Origin: Hydrogenophilales bacterium
GTDB lineage: Bacteria > Pseudomonadota > Gammaproteobacteria > Burkholderiales > Thiobacillaceae
Assembly: GCA_016703155.1 (NCBI GenBank)
Contig: JADJCP010000011.1
Location: forward strand, 1 to 12,503
DNA length: 12,503 nt
Direction: 5' to 3'
In this document: in pieces, positions 1-6,271 of the stretch
Numbering within the stretch: the stretch's first letter is position 1
Layout: each line of letters begins with the position of its first letter
The notes under the pieces: generated by a model
What the model was told of the DNA's origin: nothing
The model's input: the letters and a program-made list of their open reading frames with translations, nothing else
Databases searched by the model: none
Translations under genes and position numbers: made by a program

Positions 1-619
1 GATACCGCCATCCAGCAACTGCTGGCGGCGTTCTCCTGCCGGTGACTTCCAGGCGGCGTCGCCCACATCACCCTGAAACCCGTCGAGCGCCACCTCGTGT
101 GGCCAGACGGTGTGGTGGGGTGGTGCCCCTGCATCCGGCGATGCCGGCGGCGGACGATCCGCGCGGCGTGGCCTACATCGGCGATGCTGCGCGGCTTACC
201 AAGCTGGCCGGCAAGTTGCCCAAGAAGTCGCTCTTCGGCCCGGTGTCGCATGTCTTCATCTACGACAGCCTGGTGATCGACCCGGACACGGCCAACGGCG
301 CGCCTGGTGCTGACCCGGGGCGATGGGCCGGAGCATCTGGACTCCGTCTGGGCCATGATCCAGCGCATCTCTCCGGTGCCGCTGATCGATGCCTGGATGG
401 GGCCGGTGCTTGAGTACCTGGGCGATGCCGTCATCAAGGATTTGAGTCCACAAAACTCGTCCACGGTGACCTGGCCAACCTTGGGGCCGATCCAGGCCTC
501 GGTAACGACTGGGAAGCTTCACCCAGGCCATTTCGGCTGGTGCAACGCCGATCTGAGGCCAGACGCGGTCGAGCGATGCTCACTTCCAGGCCATTTCGCA
601 GGTGCCGCTCGCGGCCTGA
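1..619 (+). pseudogene. Partial, frameshifted gene of unknown function (3' part)
   Basis: No frame is open throughout, but protein-like segments follow each other across frames. Frame 1 gives AHITLKPVERHLVWPDGVV (about 61-117), frame 3 gives VVPLHPAMPAADDPRGVAY and then SLFGPVSHVFIYDSLVIDP (about 120-290), and frame 1 resumes with LVLTRGDGPEHLDSVWAMIQ and PLIDAWMGPVLEYLGDAV (about 301-438). A further segment, ending in FQAISQVPLAA, stops at TGA 617-619. A TGA at 43-45 interrupts frame 1, and shifts are needed near 115-122, near 300 and near 440-520. The start lies outside the window. I do not recognise the family and see no catalytic motif. It is either a decayed gene or an intact one carrying base-call errors; the clustering of breaks at G runs is compatible with the latter. 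The last 100 bases contain a repeated 13-mer (523-535 and 586-598), so the 3' end may be locally rearranged. Confidence 0.45.
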
Positions 620-646
620 TCTGCGCATTCACTCATGGAGCGAGGT

Positions 647-964
647 ATGAATCAGATAAGCAATCGTGGCGCCTGGGGACGGGCGCAAGGCCAGAAGCCG
701 CAAAGGCGGCTTGGTTTACAAAGGCGACCATACGATTTTGTGATGTCGTATGAAGTCGATTACATAGACGACTTGCGCGTGATCGCGGAAGAGATGAAGC
801 CGCTTGGATTCGTTGATCCAATGGATGTCATCGAGACCATCGAGGTGCGCCAGGTCCATGTGAAGTTGCCGAAAGGACTCGTCCTGGTCGGTATGGTGCC
901 CGTGGGATCGGATAGCCCGGAAACCTACGGCATCGTTGATTTCTCGGCTTTCCGGCCGACGTAG
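647..964 (+). CDS. Small hypothetical protein, 105 aa
   Basis: An open frame of 105 codons ends at TAG 962-964. The ATG at 647 is preferred over an in-frame ATG at 635 because a GGAG at 637-640 sits six bases upstream of it. The first 35 residues are basic and low in complexity (many R, Q, G). The rest looks like a folded acidic domain: VDYIDDLRVIAEEMKPLGF, then a beta-rich stretch with HVKLPKGLVLVGMVPVGSD, then PETYGIVDFSAF at the end. The contrast between the two halves leaves open a frameshift near 735 or a real start at the ATG of MSYEVDYIDD (743). No signal peptide or membrane segment is seen. Family not recognised. It lies 28 bases after the broken upstream gene and ahead of the hairpin leader of the next gene, as part of a rightward run of element genes. 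Confidence 0.55.
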   Translation: MNQISNRGAWGRAQGQKPQRRLGLQRRPYDFVMSYEVDYIDDLRVIAEEMKPLGFVDPMDVIETIEVRQVHVKLPKGLVLVGMVPVGSDSPETYGIVDFSAFRPT

Positions 965-981
965 TACCTCTTTTAAACCCA

Positions 982-1048
982 CCCTTGCGGGGATGTCATG
1001 TCCCAGCAAGGGGCATGGTGTCTCCGCGTTTTCTTGGAGATCACCATG
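982..1048 (+). promoter_or_regulatory. Two-hairpin leader burying the ribosome site and start codon
   Basis: Hairpin A pairs CCCTTGC (982-988) with GCAAGGG (1006-1012), with an inner GGGA/TCCC pairing. Hairpin B pairs ATGGTGTCTCC (1015-1025) with GGAGA (1036-1040), a single bulged T (1041) and CACCAT (1042-1047). The loop is 1026-1035. The 3' arm contains both the Shine-Dalgarno GGAG (1036-1039) and the AT of the ATG at 1046. A second leader with the same architecture and a closely related hairpin B lies at 8589-8649. This suggests control of translation by RNA folding; a rho-independent terminator is less likely because hairpin B is not followed by T residues. Confidence 0.6.
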
Positions 1049-1497
1049 CAAGTTGAACATCACACGTTACATGTCACCACGTCCACCCAACCGGTAGGCG
1101 ACCATAACAAGCTGCACGCGGACATCCTGGCGTTCATCGCCCGGCATCCCAAGCCCGAGGGTGCCCCGGAACAATGGGTCATCTGCAAACTCTTCGACGC
1201 CTTCGGCTCAGCCACCGGTGGCTGACCGAGTACAACGCCGAGGACAAGATCGGTTTCGGCTATGTGACCGGCCTGCAGTACGACGAATGGGGTTCCGTCT
1301 CCATCGACGAACTGGCCGAGTTGCACGCCGGACTATCGGGCCTATCGGGATCGGCGCCGCGTATCGAGGTGGATCTCTACTTTCTTCCACGCACCAAGGA
1401 AGAAGCGGTATCCGCCTACTATCAGCGAACCAACGAGGGCATCCAGGCGCCGGAAGAGCGATTTGATGGCGACATCGCGCCGCTCGCCGAGCCTGGG
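1046..1497 (+). pseudogene. DUF2958-like protein, frameshifted, no own stop codon
   Basis: The ATG at 1046 follows GGAG 1036-1039 and starts MQVEHHTLHVTTST. The frame hits TGA at 1222-1224 after KLFDAFGSATGG, but one base restored near 1216-1219 joins it to WLTEYNAEDKIGFGYVTG and GSVSIDELAEL, then RIEVDLYFLPRTKEEAVSAY. The pattern of a KLF strand, W-L-T-E, an acidic loop, F-G, S-V-S-hydrophobic-x-E-L and an E-x-D-L-x-F-x-P strand is the layout I know from DUF2958 proteins. These are small proteins common on ICEs, with no established enzymatic role. Such proteins usually end shortly after the last strand, but here the frame runs without a stop into the helicase at about 1498, with no leader hairpin between them. 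It is either a real N-terminal fusion or an artefact of a lost stop. Basis: motif reading from memory, no search. Confidence 0.6.
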
Positions 1498-3740
1498 GTG
1501 TTGTCGTTATCGGCGTTCGTTGCATCGTTCGGCTCGGGCTTGCTCGACGCCGTGCGCAGGCAGAACCCGCCCGTCTATTCCGGTATCCCGGATGCGCGGC
1601 GCGAGGCGGTGATGGATGCCCTTACCCGGGCGCCCTTCCCTGCCCAGCGTGAGGTGGTACAAGCTGTCTGCGCTCTGCTCTTCGATGAGAACGATCCGGC
1701 CGCGATCATCAACGCCGAGATGGGGACGGGCAAAACCATGATGGCCATCGCGGCCGCTGCGGTTGCCCATGCTGAAGGCTATCAGCGCAGTCTGGTGATC
1801 TGCCCTCCCCACCTGGTCTACAAGTGGCGGCGGGAAATCAAGCAGACGGTGCCGAATGCGCGGGTCTGGGTGCTGAATGGCCCTGACACGCTCAAGAAGC
1901 TCCTGACGCTACGCCAGATGCGCGCTGCGCCCATCCATCCCGAGTTCTTCGTGATGGGTCGGGTGCGGATGCGCATGGGCTACCACTGGAAGCCGGCGTT
2001 CAATCTCAAGCGTGTCCTGGTGCAGGAGCAAGACGGCGAGTCGACGATTCCGGAAGGGTCGAAGGTCGCGGTCTGCCCAAGCTGTCACACCTGGATCACC
2101 GATGGGGACGACAAGCCCTTGACCCCCACCTTGGCCGAGTTTTATCTGGCCAAGGAGCGGCGTTTCTGCCCGCATTGCCACGGAGCCTTATGGACCTTGA
2201 CCCGTCCGCAGGCCTCGGCGCAAACGCGGGACGAGATGGTGCTTTCGGCGATGCAGCAGTTGCCGACGATCGGCGCGAAAACCGCGCGCCGTTTGCTGGA
2301 TGCCTTTGGCGCCAACATGCTGGGTGACATGCTGGAGGACAACGTCTACGAGTTCATCAATCTGATGGACGAGGACGGCGATCTGTTCTTCAGCGACCGG
2401 CAGGCAACCCGGATGGAGCGGGCCATGGCCAACTCCGAGTTCAGCTTTGGACAAGGCGGCTACCAGCCGACCGAGTACATCAAGCGCTATCTGCCCCAGG
2501 GCTACTTTGGCTTGCTCATCGTCGACGAAGGTCACGAGTACAAGAACGAGGGTAGCGCCCAGGGCCAGGCCTTCGGTGTGCTGGCCAGGAAATGCAGTAA
2601 AACGCTGCTCCTGACCGGAACGCTGATGGGCGGTTATGCCGATGATCTCTTCTATCTGCTTTGGCGGCTGAATCCCAAGGCGATGATGGAGGATGGCTTC
2701 GGCTACTCACGGCGCGGCTCGCTCGGGCCGGCGTCCATGGGCTTCTTGCGAGCTCATGGTGTCATCAGGACATCTACAAGTCCAAAAGTGACGACGAAAC
2801 GCGGTCCCATCGCACGGCGCGCGGTCGACAGACCGTACACCGCGCGGCCAAGGGGCCTGGTTTCGGGCCGAACGGCATCATGCGCTATGTGGTGCCCATT
2901 TCAGCGTTTTTGAAGCTCAAGCAGATCGGTGGCAATGTCCTACCGCCCTACGAGGAACACTTCGAGGGCGTCAAGATGGCTCCGGTGCAGAGTGATTGGT
3001 ATCAGAAGCTGGAAGGCGCGTTGAAACAGGCGTTGAAAGACGCCCTGCGGGCCGGGGATCACAGCCTGTTGGGGGTGGTGCTCAATGCCCTATTGGCCTG
3101 GCCGGATTGCGCGTTCCGAGCGGAACACGTGGTTCACCCGCATCACCGCAACAGAGTCCTGGCCCACGTGCCGGTGCTGTTCGGTGAGACGGAGGTTAGC
3201 CCGAAAGAGCAACTGCTCATCGAGCGCGTGAAAGCCGAGAAGGCGCAGGGCCGAAAGGTGCTCGTCTACACGGTCTACACGGGCACCCGTGACACCACCG
3301 CGCGGCTGAAGACGCTCCTGGCGTCGGAAGGCCTCAAGGTGGCGACACTGAGCGCCAGCGTGGCCGCCGAGAAGCGGGAAGACTGGGTCGCTGACCAGGT
3401 CGATCGTGGCATCGACGTGCTGATCACCAACCCCGAGCTGGTGAAAACCGGTCTCGACCTACTGGAGTTTCCGACCATCGTTTTCCTCCAGTCCGGGTAC
3501 AACGTCTACACCTTGCAGCAGGCCGCCCGCCGTTCCTGGCGAATCGGCCAGAAGCAGCCGGTGGACGTGGTCTTCCTGGGCTACGAGGGGACGGCGCAGA
3601 TGGCCTGTCTTGAGCTGATGGCGAAGAAAATCGCCGTGGCTCAATCGACTTCCGGCGACATGCCGGAATCGGGGCTGGATGTGCTGAACCAGTCGGGTGA
3701 TTCCATTGAAGTGGCACTGGCCAGGCAGTTGGTGGCCTAA
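1498..3740 (+). pseudogene. SNF2-type DExH helicase/ATPase of ICE, one frameshift
   Basis: A large ATP-dependent DNA translocase of the SNF2/superfamily 2 type, as found on many proteobacterial ICEs, presumably acting on element DNA. Motifs, numbered from GTG 1498: Walker A GTGKT at residues 76-80; two CxxC pairs at 193/196 and 224/227, forming a probable zinc ribbon inside the first lobe; DEGH box at 343-346; LTGT (2611-2622). After the shift come the second-lobe motif TNPELVKTGLDLLEFPT and the arginine-finger motif QQAARRSWRIGQ (3516-3551). The reading frame changes at about 2768: adding one G to the GG at 2768-2769 turns AHGV into AHGVIRDIYKSKSDDE and restores one protein to TAA 3738-3740. 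The exact start is uncertain. GTG 1498 or TTG 1501 lies just ahead of SLSAFVASFGSGLLDAV, but the frame is open upstream into the DUF2958-like part. Active if the shift is a sequencing error. Confidence 0.8.
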
Positions 3741-3749
3741 CCCGGCCCT

Positions 3750-3805
3750 GCCCCGATCGCGCCCATAAGGCGCGCCCGGGGCTTCTTTTCTACGACAACA
3801 AGGAG
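3750..3805 (+). promoter_or_regulatory. GC-rich hairpin with T tract, then ribosome site
   Basis: GCCCCG (3750-3755) pairs with CGGGGC (3777-3782), and inner GCGCC (3759-3763) pairs with GGCGC (3769-3773). TTCTTTTC follows, so it looks like an intrinsic terminator or attenuator for the helicase message. The following CTTCTT (3782-3787) can instead pair, with one G-U, with AAGGAG (3800-3805), which is the Shine-Dalgarno of the next gene. The two pairings share only base 3782. Confidence 0.5.
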
Positions 3806-3811
3806 ATGACT

Positions 3812-4016
3812 ATGTTGACGAAACAGGATCAGGAACGGCTCGACAAGGCCACCCAGGCGGCGAATCTGTTGCAGCAGGACGTGCTAGATCTCAGTCGTGC
3901 CGACAACCCGCTCCTGGCGGACATCGGCTACAGCTTGCTGGATGACGTCGTGGCATTACACAACCGGCTGGAGCGTCTGACCGTGGTGACACGGGAAGAG
4001 GCCTATGGCTCGGTAA
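3812..4016 (+). CDS. Small acidic hypothetical protein, about 68 aa, 3' end uncertain
   Basis: Starts at ATG 3812, six bases after AGGAG 3801-3805; this spacing is better than for the in-frame ATG at 3806, which abuts the site. The product is mostly helical: MLTKQDQERLDKATQAANLL and later LLADIGYSLLDDVVALHNR. Literally, the frame stays open to TAA 4301-4303. However, bases 4017-4066 look exactly like the hairpin-plus-ribosome-site leaders seen before other small genes here, and a TAA sits one frame off at 4014-4016. I therefore infer that a single-base error upstream of 4014 hides the true stop and joins two separate genes. The alternative is one 163-residue protein, 3812-4303. Family not recognised; no membrane segment or signal peptide. 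Confidence 0.5.
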
Positions 4017-4066
4017 GGTGTCGCCTCGGGCGGCGCCTCTGTCCGGGCGTTTTCAATGGAGGTTTC

Positions 4067-4303
4067 ATGGTCAGTATGGGCTATCACTCGTCAGAAGGCG
4101 CGGCATTCGATTTCGATGCCTACAAGCGTCAATGCAGGGCGATTGCCGAGGCCTACCGCGCCTGGTCAGTCGGCTACATGTCCGATCTGGAGTATGAGGA
4201 CGTGCTCGGAAAGTCGGGCATGGTTGCTGCCATATCTGTGGCCAAGATCTATCGCGAGGTCATCGTCAAAGGTGATCGGATTCGACCGAGCGATGCCTAT
4301 TAG
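4067..4303 (+). CDS. Small hypothetical protein, 78 aa
   Basis: ATG 4067 follows GGAGG (4058-4062) by four bases, a strong ribosome site that would be wasted inside a longer gene. The product begins MVSMGYHSSEGAAFDFDAYK and continues with helical segments around AIAEAYRAWSVGYMSDLEYE and MVAAISVAKIYREVIVKGDR, ending at TAA 4301-4303. It is soluble and mixed in charge, with no known motif. Upstream, a GC-rich imperfect stem (about 4021-4050) is followed by TTTTC, like the leaders of neighbouring genes. Family not recognised. Its place in the rightward series of small genes downstream of the helicase suggests an accessory element protein. Confidence 0.6.
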   Translation: MVSMGYHSSEGAAFDFDAYKRQCRAIAEAYRAWSVGYMSDLEYEDVLGKSGMVAAISVAKIYREVIVKGDRIRPSDAY

Positions 4304-4311
4304 TTCTAACC

Positions 4312-4331
4312 CAGGCCTTGGGGCCTGTTTA
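4312..4331 (+). terminator. Short stem with T-rich tail after gene ending at 4303
   Basis: CAGGCC (4312-4317) pairs with GGCCTG (4322-4327) around TTGG and is followed by TTTAT. It is short but well placed eight bases after TAA 4303. Between it and ATG 4402 lies a further CCC-TTC-GGG mini-hairpin (about 4351-4361), again a structured leader before a small gene. Confidence 0.4.
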
Positions 4332-4401
4332 TCAACCAGCCTGGAGGGGTTTCGCCCTTCGGGTGCGGGATTTCCCTTGGCGTTTCCATGGAGATCTTCG
4401 C

Positions 4402-4641
4402 ATGAAGGAAGAAAAGAAAAGCGAGGCAGCGAAGCGCCTGATTCTGTCCCTGGCAGACGAGCTGAAAAAGCTCTCCTACCTGGGCACGGCCGGGATGCTG
4501 CTGTTGTTCGGTAACAAGGCAAGCCAGGTGGTCGACGGCCCCACGATGATGGTGATCGCCATCGCGTGGTATTTACTAATGCAGGTTATCGCGCACATAC
4601 TATTGGCGTGTGCAGACTGCTTTGACGGAGGTGAGAAATGA
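4402..4641 (+). CDS. Small membrane protein, 79 aa, two predicted membrane segments
   Basis: ATG 4402 lies eight bases after GGAG 4390-4393; the frame is open further upstream but without a better start. The first 25 residues are charged (MKEEKKSEAAKRLILSLADE). Two hydrophobic stretches follow: YLGTAGMLLLFG around residues 28-42, and MMVIAIAWYLLMQVIAHILL around residues 50-70, then a short acidic tail with two cysteines (ACADCFDGGEK). The pattern is an inner-membrane hairpin with both ends in the cytoplasm. Its stop overlaps the start of the next gene (ATGA at 4638-4641), so the two are likely translated together. Family not recognised. Paired small membrane proteins can be holin-like, entry-exclusion or transfer accessories, but nothing here decides between these. 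Confidence 0.65.
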   Translation: MKEEKKSEAAKRLILSLADELKKLSYLGTAGMLLLFGNKASQVVDGPTMMVIAIAWYLLMQVIAHILLACADCFDGGEK

Positions 4642-4799
4642 GCGAATCCATGCAGATGCTGCTGGTGTTCTACGGCGCCTTTACGGTGCCAGCTCTGATC
4701 GCCTGCGGTTTCGCCTTCTACCTTTATCGCAAGTATGGTCGGCGGCGTGAGCATTACCGCGTGGCCAAACACGTTGACAACGGCGCGCTGCGCGCTTGA
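4638..4799 (+). CDS. Small single-pass membrane protein, 53 aa
   Basis: ATG 4638 overlaps the preceding stop by four bases (ATGA) and has GGAGG at 4627-4631, six bases upstream. The product starts MSESMQMLLVFYGAFTVPAL; one membrane span runs from about residue 7 to 30, followed by a strongly basic region (YRKYGRRREHYRVAKH) and a short tail ending NGALRA. Under the positive-inside rule the C-terminus would be cytoplasmic. The stop is TGA 4797-4799, followed 21 bases later by a clear terminator, so this is the last gene of the rightward group. Family not recognised; its coupling to the two-span protein before it suggests they act together in the inner membrane. Confidence 0.65.
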   Translation: MSESMQMLLVFYGAFTVPALIACGFAFYLYRKYGRRREHYRVAKHVDNGALRA

Positions 4800-4820
4800 T
4801 TACCCGCCCCACCCTGAATG

Positions 4821-4844
4821 GCCCGCTTCGGCGGGCTTTTCTTT
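4821..4844 (+). terminator. Rho-independent terminator
   Basis: GCCCGC (4821-4826), TTCG loop and GCGGGC (4831-4836), followed by TTTTCTTT. It is 21 bases after the last stop of the rightward group. The same stem and loop recurs at 9644-9659. Confidence 0.85.
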
Positions 4845-4899
4845 GGGGGCGGCGCTGACATCAACCAAGGAATGAAGGCTGGCGATTTCCATCCGCAAG

Positions 4900-4925
4900 A
4901 TTGGTTTTCATAATTGGTTTTCATA
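4900..4925. repeat. Tandem 13-base direct repeat
   Basis: ATTGGTTTTCATA occurs twice back to back (4900-4912 and 4913-4925), ending six bases before the complement of the stop codon of the leftward winged-helix gene. Role unknown; it may simply be slippage or could bind a protein. Confidence 0.7.
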
Positions 4926-4930
4926 GTCGC

Positions 4931-5881
4931 CTACCCTTCCAGGAACTGCCTTAACTCGTTGAGCAGGTGGTGGATCGGTGCGGCTCCTGATCGCCCTCCA
5001 GGGCGACGTACAAAGCAGAAAATGCCATTCCCATCAATCTCGTAGACAGTGCCGTCGGCAGCCTCGAAGCGCTTGCCCGCCATGGATACACGCAGTGTGT
5101 CGACCTCGTTAGCCTTCTTGTTCTCCTCGTTGACCTTTTCGGCATCCCGTATCTTGCTGCGTGCCATCCATGCGTAATCTGTCAAAGTGCTTGAGAGCAA
5201 GCTGGCCAACCAACCCCAAAGATTCCGTATAGAACCAGATCGGATCTGTTGGTCCTTCACGAACAGCACGTCCTGGAGCCGCTTGCCATGCCGTTTTGCG
5301 ATCGACAATAAACCAACGACGTCATGGCTGTTCAACCCACAATCTGTAACCAGCCAGCGCAGGTCCGTAGGGATTTTTGGCTCGTGCCCAAGAGCACTCT
5401 TGCTCTGTTCTTTAACAACAACGGTATTCCTATATGTGTCTATCGCTGTGATAGACGGCTCGGGGTTAGGGGCAGGCACCGCCGAGGTCCGTGGTGTGTT
5501 GTGAGAAATCAAATGCTTTCTGAATAGCAACAAAATTGTCTGGCCAAGAAATATTGGAGAATTCCCGAATCGCGTCTGATATCCAGATCCTTCCAATATT
5601 TGTCCAGATCGCTGAATATGGCCTTTCATTTGAAGGGCAGATAGCGCGCGATAGACTGAAGCCACCCCGAGCCCAGTCCTTGCCGCAATTGTGTCGCGTG
5701 CTGGAGTGACGGGACGGTCGGAACCATCCTTTTCGATCAGGGACGCGAGATAGAACAGAACACGTTGCGCGGATTCAGGCAAAGCGACCATCAATTCAGA
5801 TTTGGCCAAGTCTCTTAGAAAATCCCGGACGATGGCTGGACGATGGGTAATGATGGGCTCTGCCCACAAAATCGTAGACAT
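4931..5881 (-). CDS. Winged-helix DNA-binding protein, possible replication initiator
   Basis: An intact 316-residue frame, starting MSTILWAEPIITHRPAIVRD. The ATG (5881-5879) has AGGAG seven bases upstream (complement of 5889-5893). Residues about 35-95 look like a winged helix-turn-helix: ESAQRVLFYLASLIEKDG, then TPARDTIAARTGLGVASVYR with LSALQMKGHIQRS as recognition helix and wing. A middle part (about 165-230) is helical, and the C-terminal 60 residues include a charged linker and a small beta segment (GTVYEIDGNGIFCFVRRPGG). The layout resembles replication initiators and helix-turn-helix regulators next to plasmid or ICE partition genes, but I cannot name a family. Context: same strand as and downstream of parAB, with palindromes and long inverted repeats just upstream. 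Lower GC than the helicase region. It is one of the few long genes here without a frameshift. Confidence 0.6.
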   Translation of the reverse strand: MSTILWAEPIITHRPAIVRDFLRDLAKSELMVALPESAQRVLFYLASLIEKDGSDRPVTPARDTIAARTGLGVASVYRALSALQMKGHIQRSGQILEGSGYQTRFGNSPIFLGQTILLLFRKHLISHNTPRTSAVPAPNPEPSITAIDTYRNTVVVKEQSKSALGHEPKIPTDLRWLVTDCGLNSHDVVGLLSIAKRHGKRLQDVLFVKDQQIRSGSIRNLWGWLASLLSSTLTDYAWMARSKIRDAEKVNEENKKANEVDTLRVSMAGKRFEAADGTVYEIDGNGIFCFVRRPGGRSGAAPIHHLLNELRQFLEG

Positions 5882-5928
5882 AATAGATCTCCTACAATGG
5901 GCTTAACGCCCTTTGCATTGAGGCCGTG

Positions 5929-5967
5929 ATTTGCTACGATGTGACTTGAGTTTGAGCCGTAGCAAAT
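5929..5967. repeat. Inverted repeat, 10-bp arms, ahead of winged-helix gene
   Basis: ATTTGCTACG (5929-5938) and CGTAGCAAAT (5958-5967) are perfect inverted copies around a 19-base spacer. They lie about 50-85 bases upstream of the winged-helix start, so they may be its operator, part of its message leader, or part of a replication origin. Confidence 0.6.
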
Positions 5968-5977
5968 ACGGATCATT

Positions 5978-6010
5978 GAATGCCCAGAAGTTCGCACCTT
6001 CTGGGCATTC
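5978..6010. repeat. Perfect 13-bp stem-loop
   Basis: GAATGCCCAGAAG (5978-5990) and CTTCTGGGCATTC (5998-6010) flank a seven-base loop. On the + strand GTCTTTCT follows, a weak terminator tail, but no rightward gene precedes it; on the - strand no T run follows. Either a structural element of an origin or control region, or a terminator of an unseen short rightward transcript. Confidence 0.55.
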
Positions 6011-6069
6011 GTCTTTCTAGAGGTCGGTCGTTAGGTCATGGCTGCAATCCTCAAACAATCCGAGGCCAT

Positions 6070-6102
6070 AAAAGCCGAAGGCCCGCTCATCGCGGGCCTT
6101 CG
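6070..6102 (-). terminator. Leftward terminator downstream of parAB
   Basis: Read on the - strand, CGAAGGCCCGC and GCGGGCCTTCG form an 11-bp stem (6076-6102) around GATGA, followed by GCTTTTATGG. This fits a rho-independent terminator for the parA-parB transcript, about 170 bases after the parB stop and before the winged-helix gene, which would then need its own promoter. Confidence 0.65.
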
Positions 6103-6175
6103 TTCGGTAGGTGGTGAATACAAACCTCATGTCCGCCATCTCACCAAGCATTGAAAATGTAAAACCGGGCGGGAT

Positions 6176-6195
6176 GTGTTTAGACGTCTAAACAC
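6176..6195. promoter_or_regulatory. 20-bp perfect palindrome, candidate ParB site (copy 1)
   Basis: GTGTTTAGACGTCTAAACAC is a perfect palindrome, present twice and identical, just downstream of parB. The core GTTTAG/CTAAAC halves resemble KorA/KorB-type operator halves of plasmid control proteins (from memory). A centromere-like binding site for the neighbouring ParB, or an operator, is the simplest reading. Confidence 0.6.
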
Positions 6196-6233
6196 TGCGG
6201 GAAAGAGGTCGGAGCATTGAGTCGATGTCGACA

Positions 6234-6257
6234 ACGTGTTTAGACGTCTAAACACGT
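6234..6257. promoter_or_regulatory. 24-bp perfect palindrome, candidate ParB site (copy 2)
   Basis: The same 20-bp core (6236-6255) is extended by AC and GT to 24 bp. Its centre is 60 bp from that of copy 1. A smaller inverted repeat, GTCGA-TG-TCGAC (6221-6232), lies between the two. It ends 15 bases before the complement of the parB stop. Confidence 0.6.
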
Positions 6258-6271
6258 GGCCAACATACGGT

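Noticed and set aside
523..598. Repeated 13-mer CCAGGCCATTTCG as an attachment site
   Set aside because: It lies inside the end of a broken gene and appears to be part of related coding segments; nothing else suggests recombination there.
1046..3740. Programmed ribosomal frameshifting in the helicase or parA
   Set aside because: No classical slippery heptamer with a following structure was found, the shifts occur in many unrelated genes, and each is explained by one missing base.
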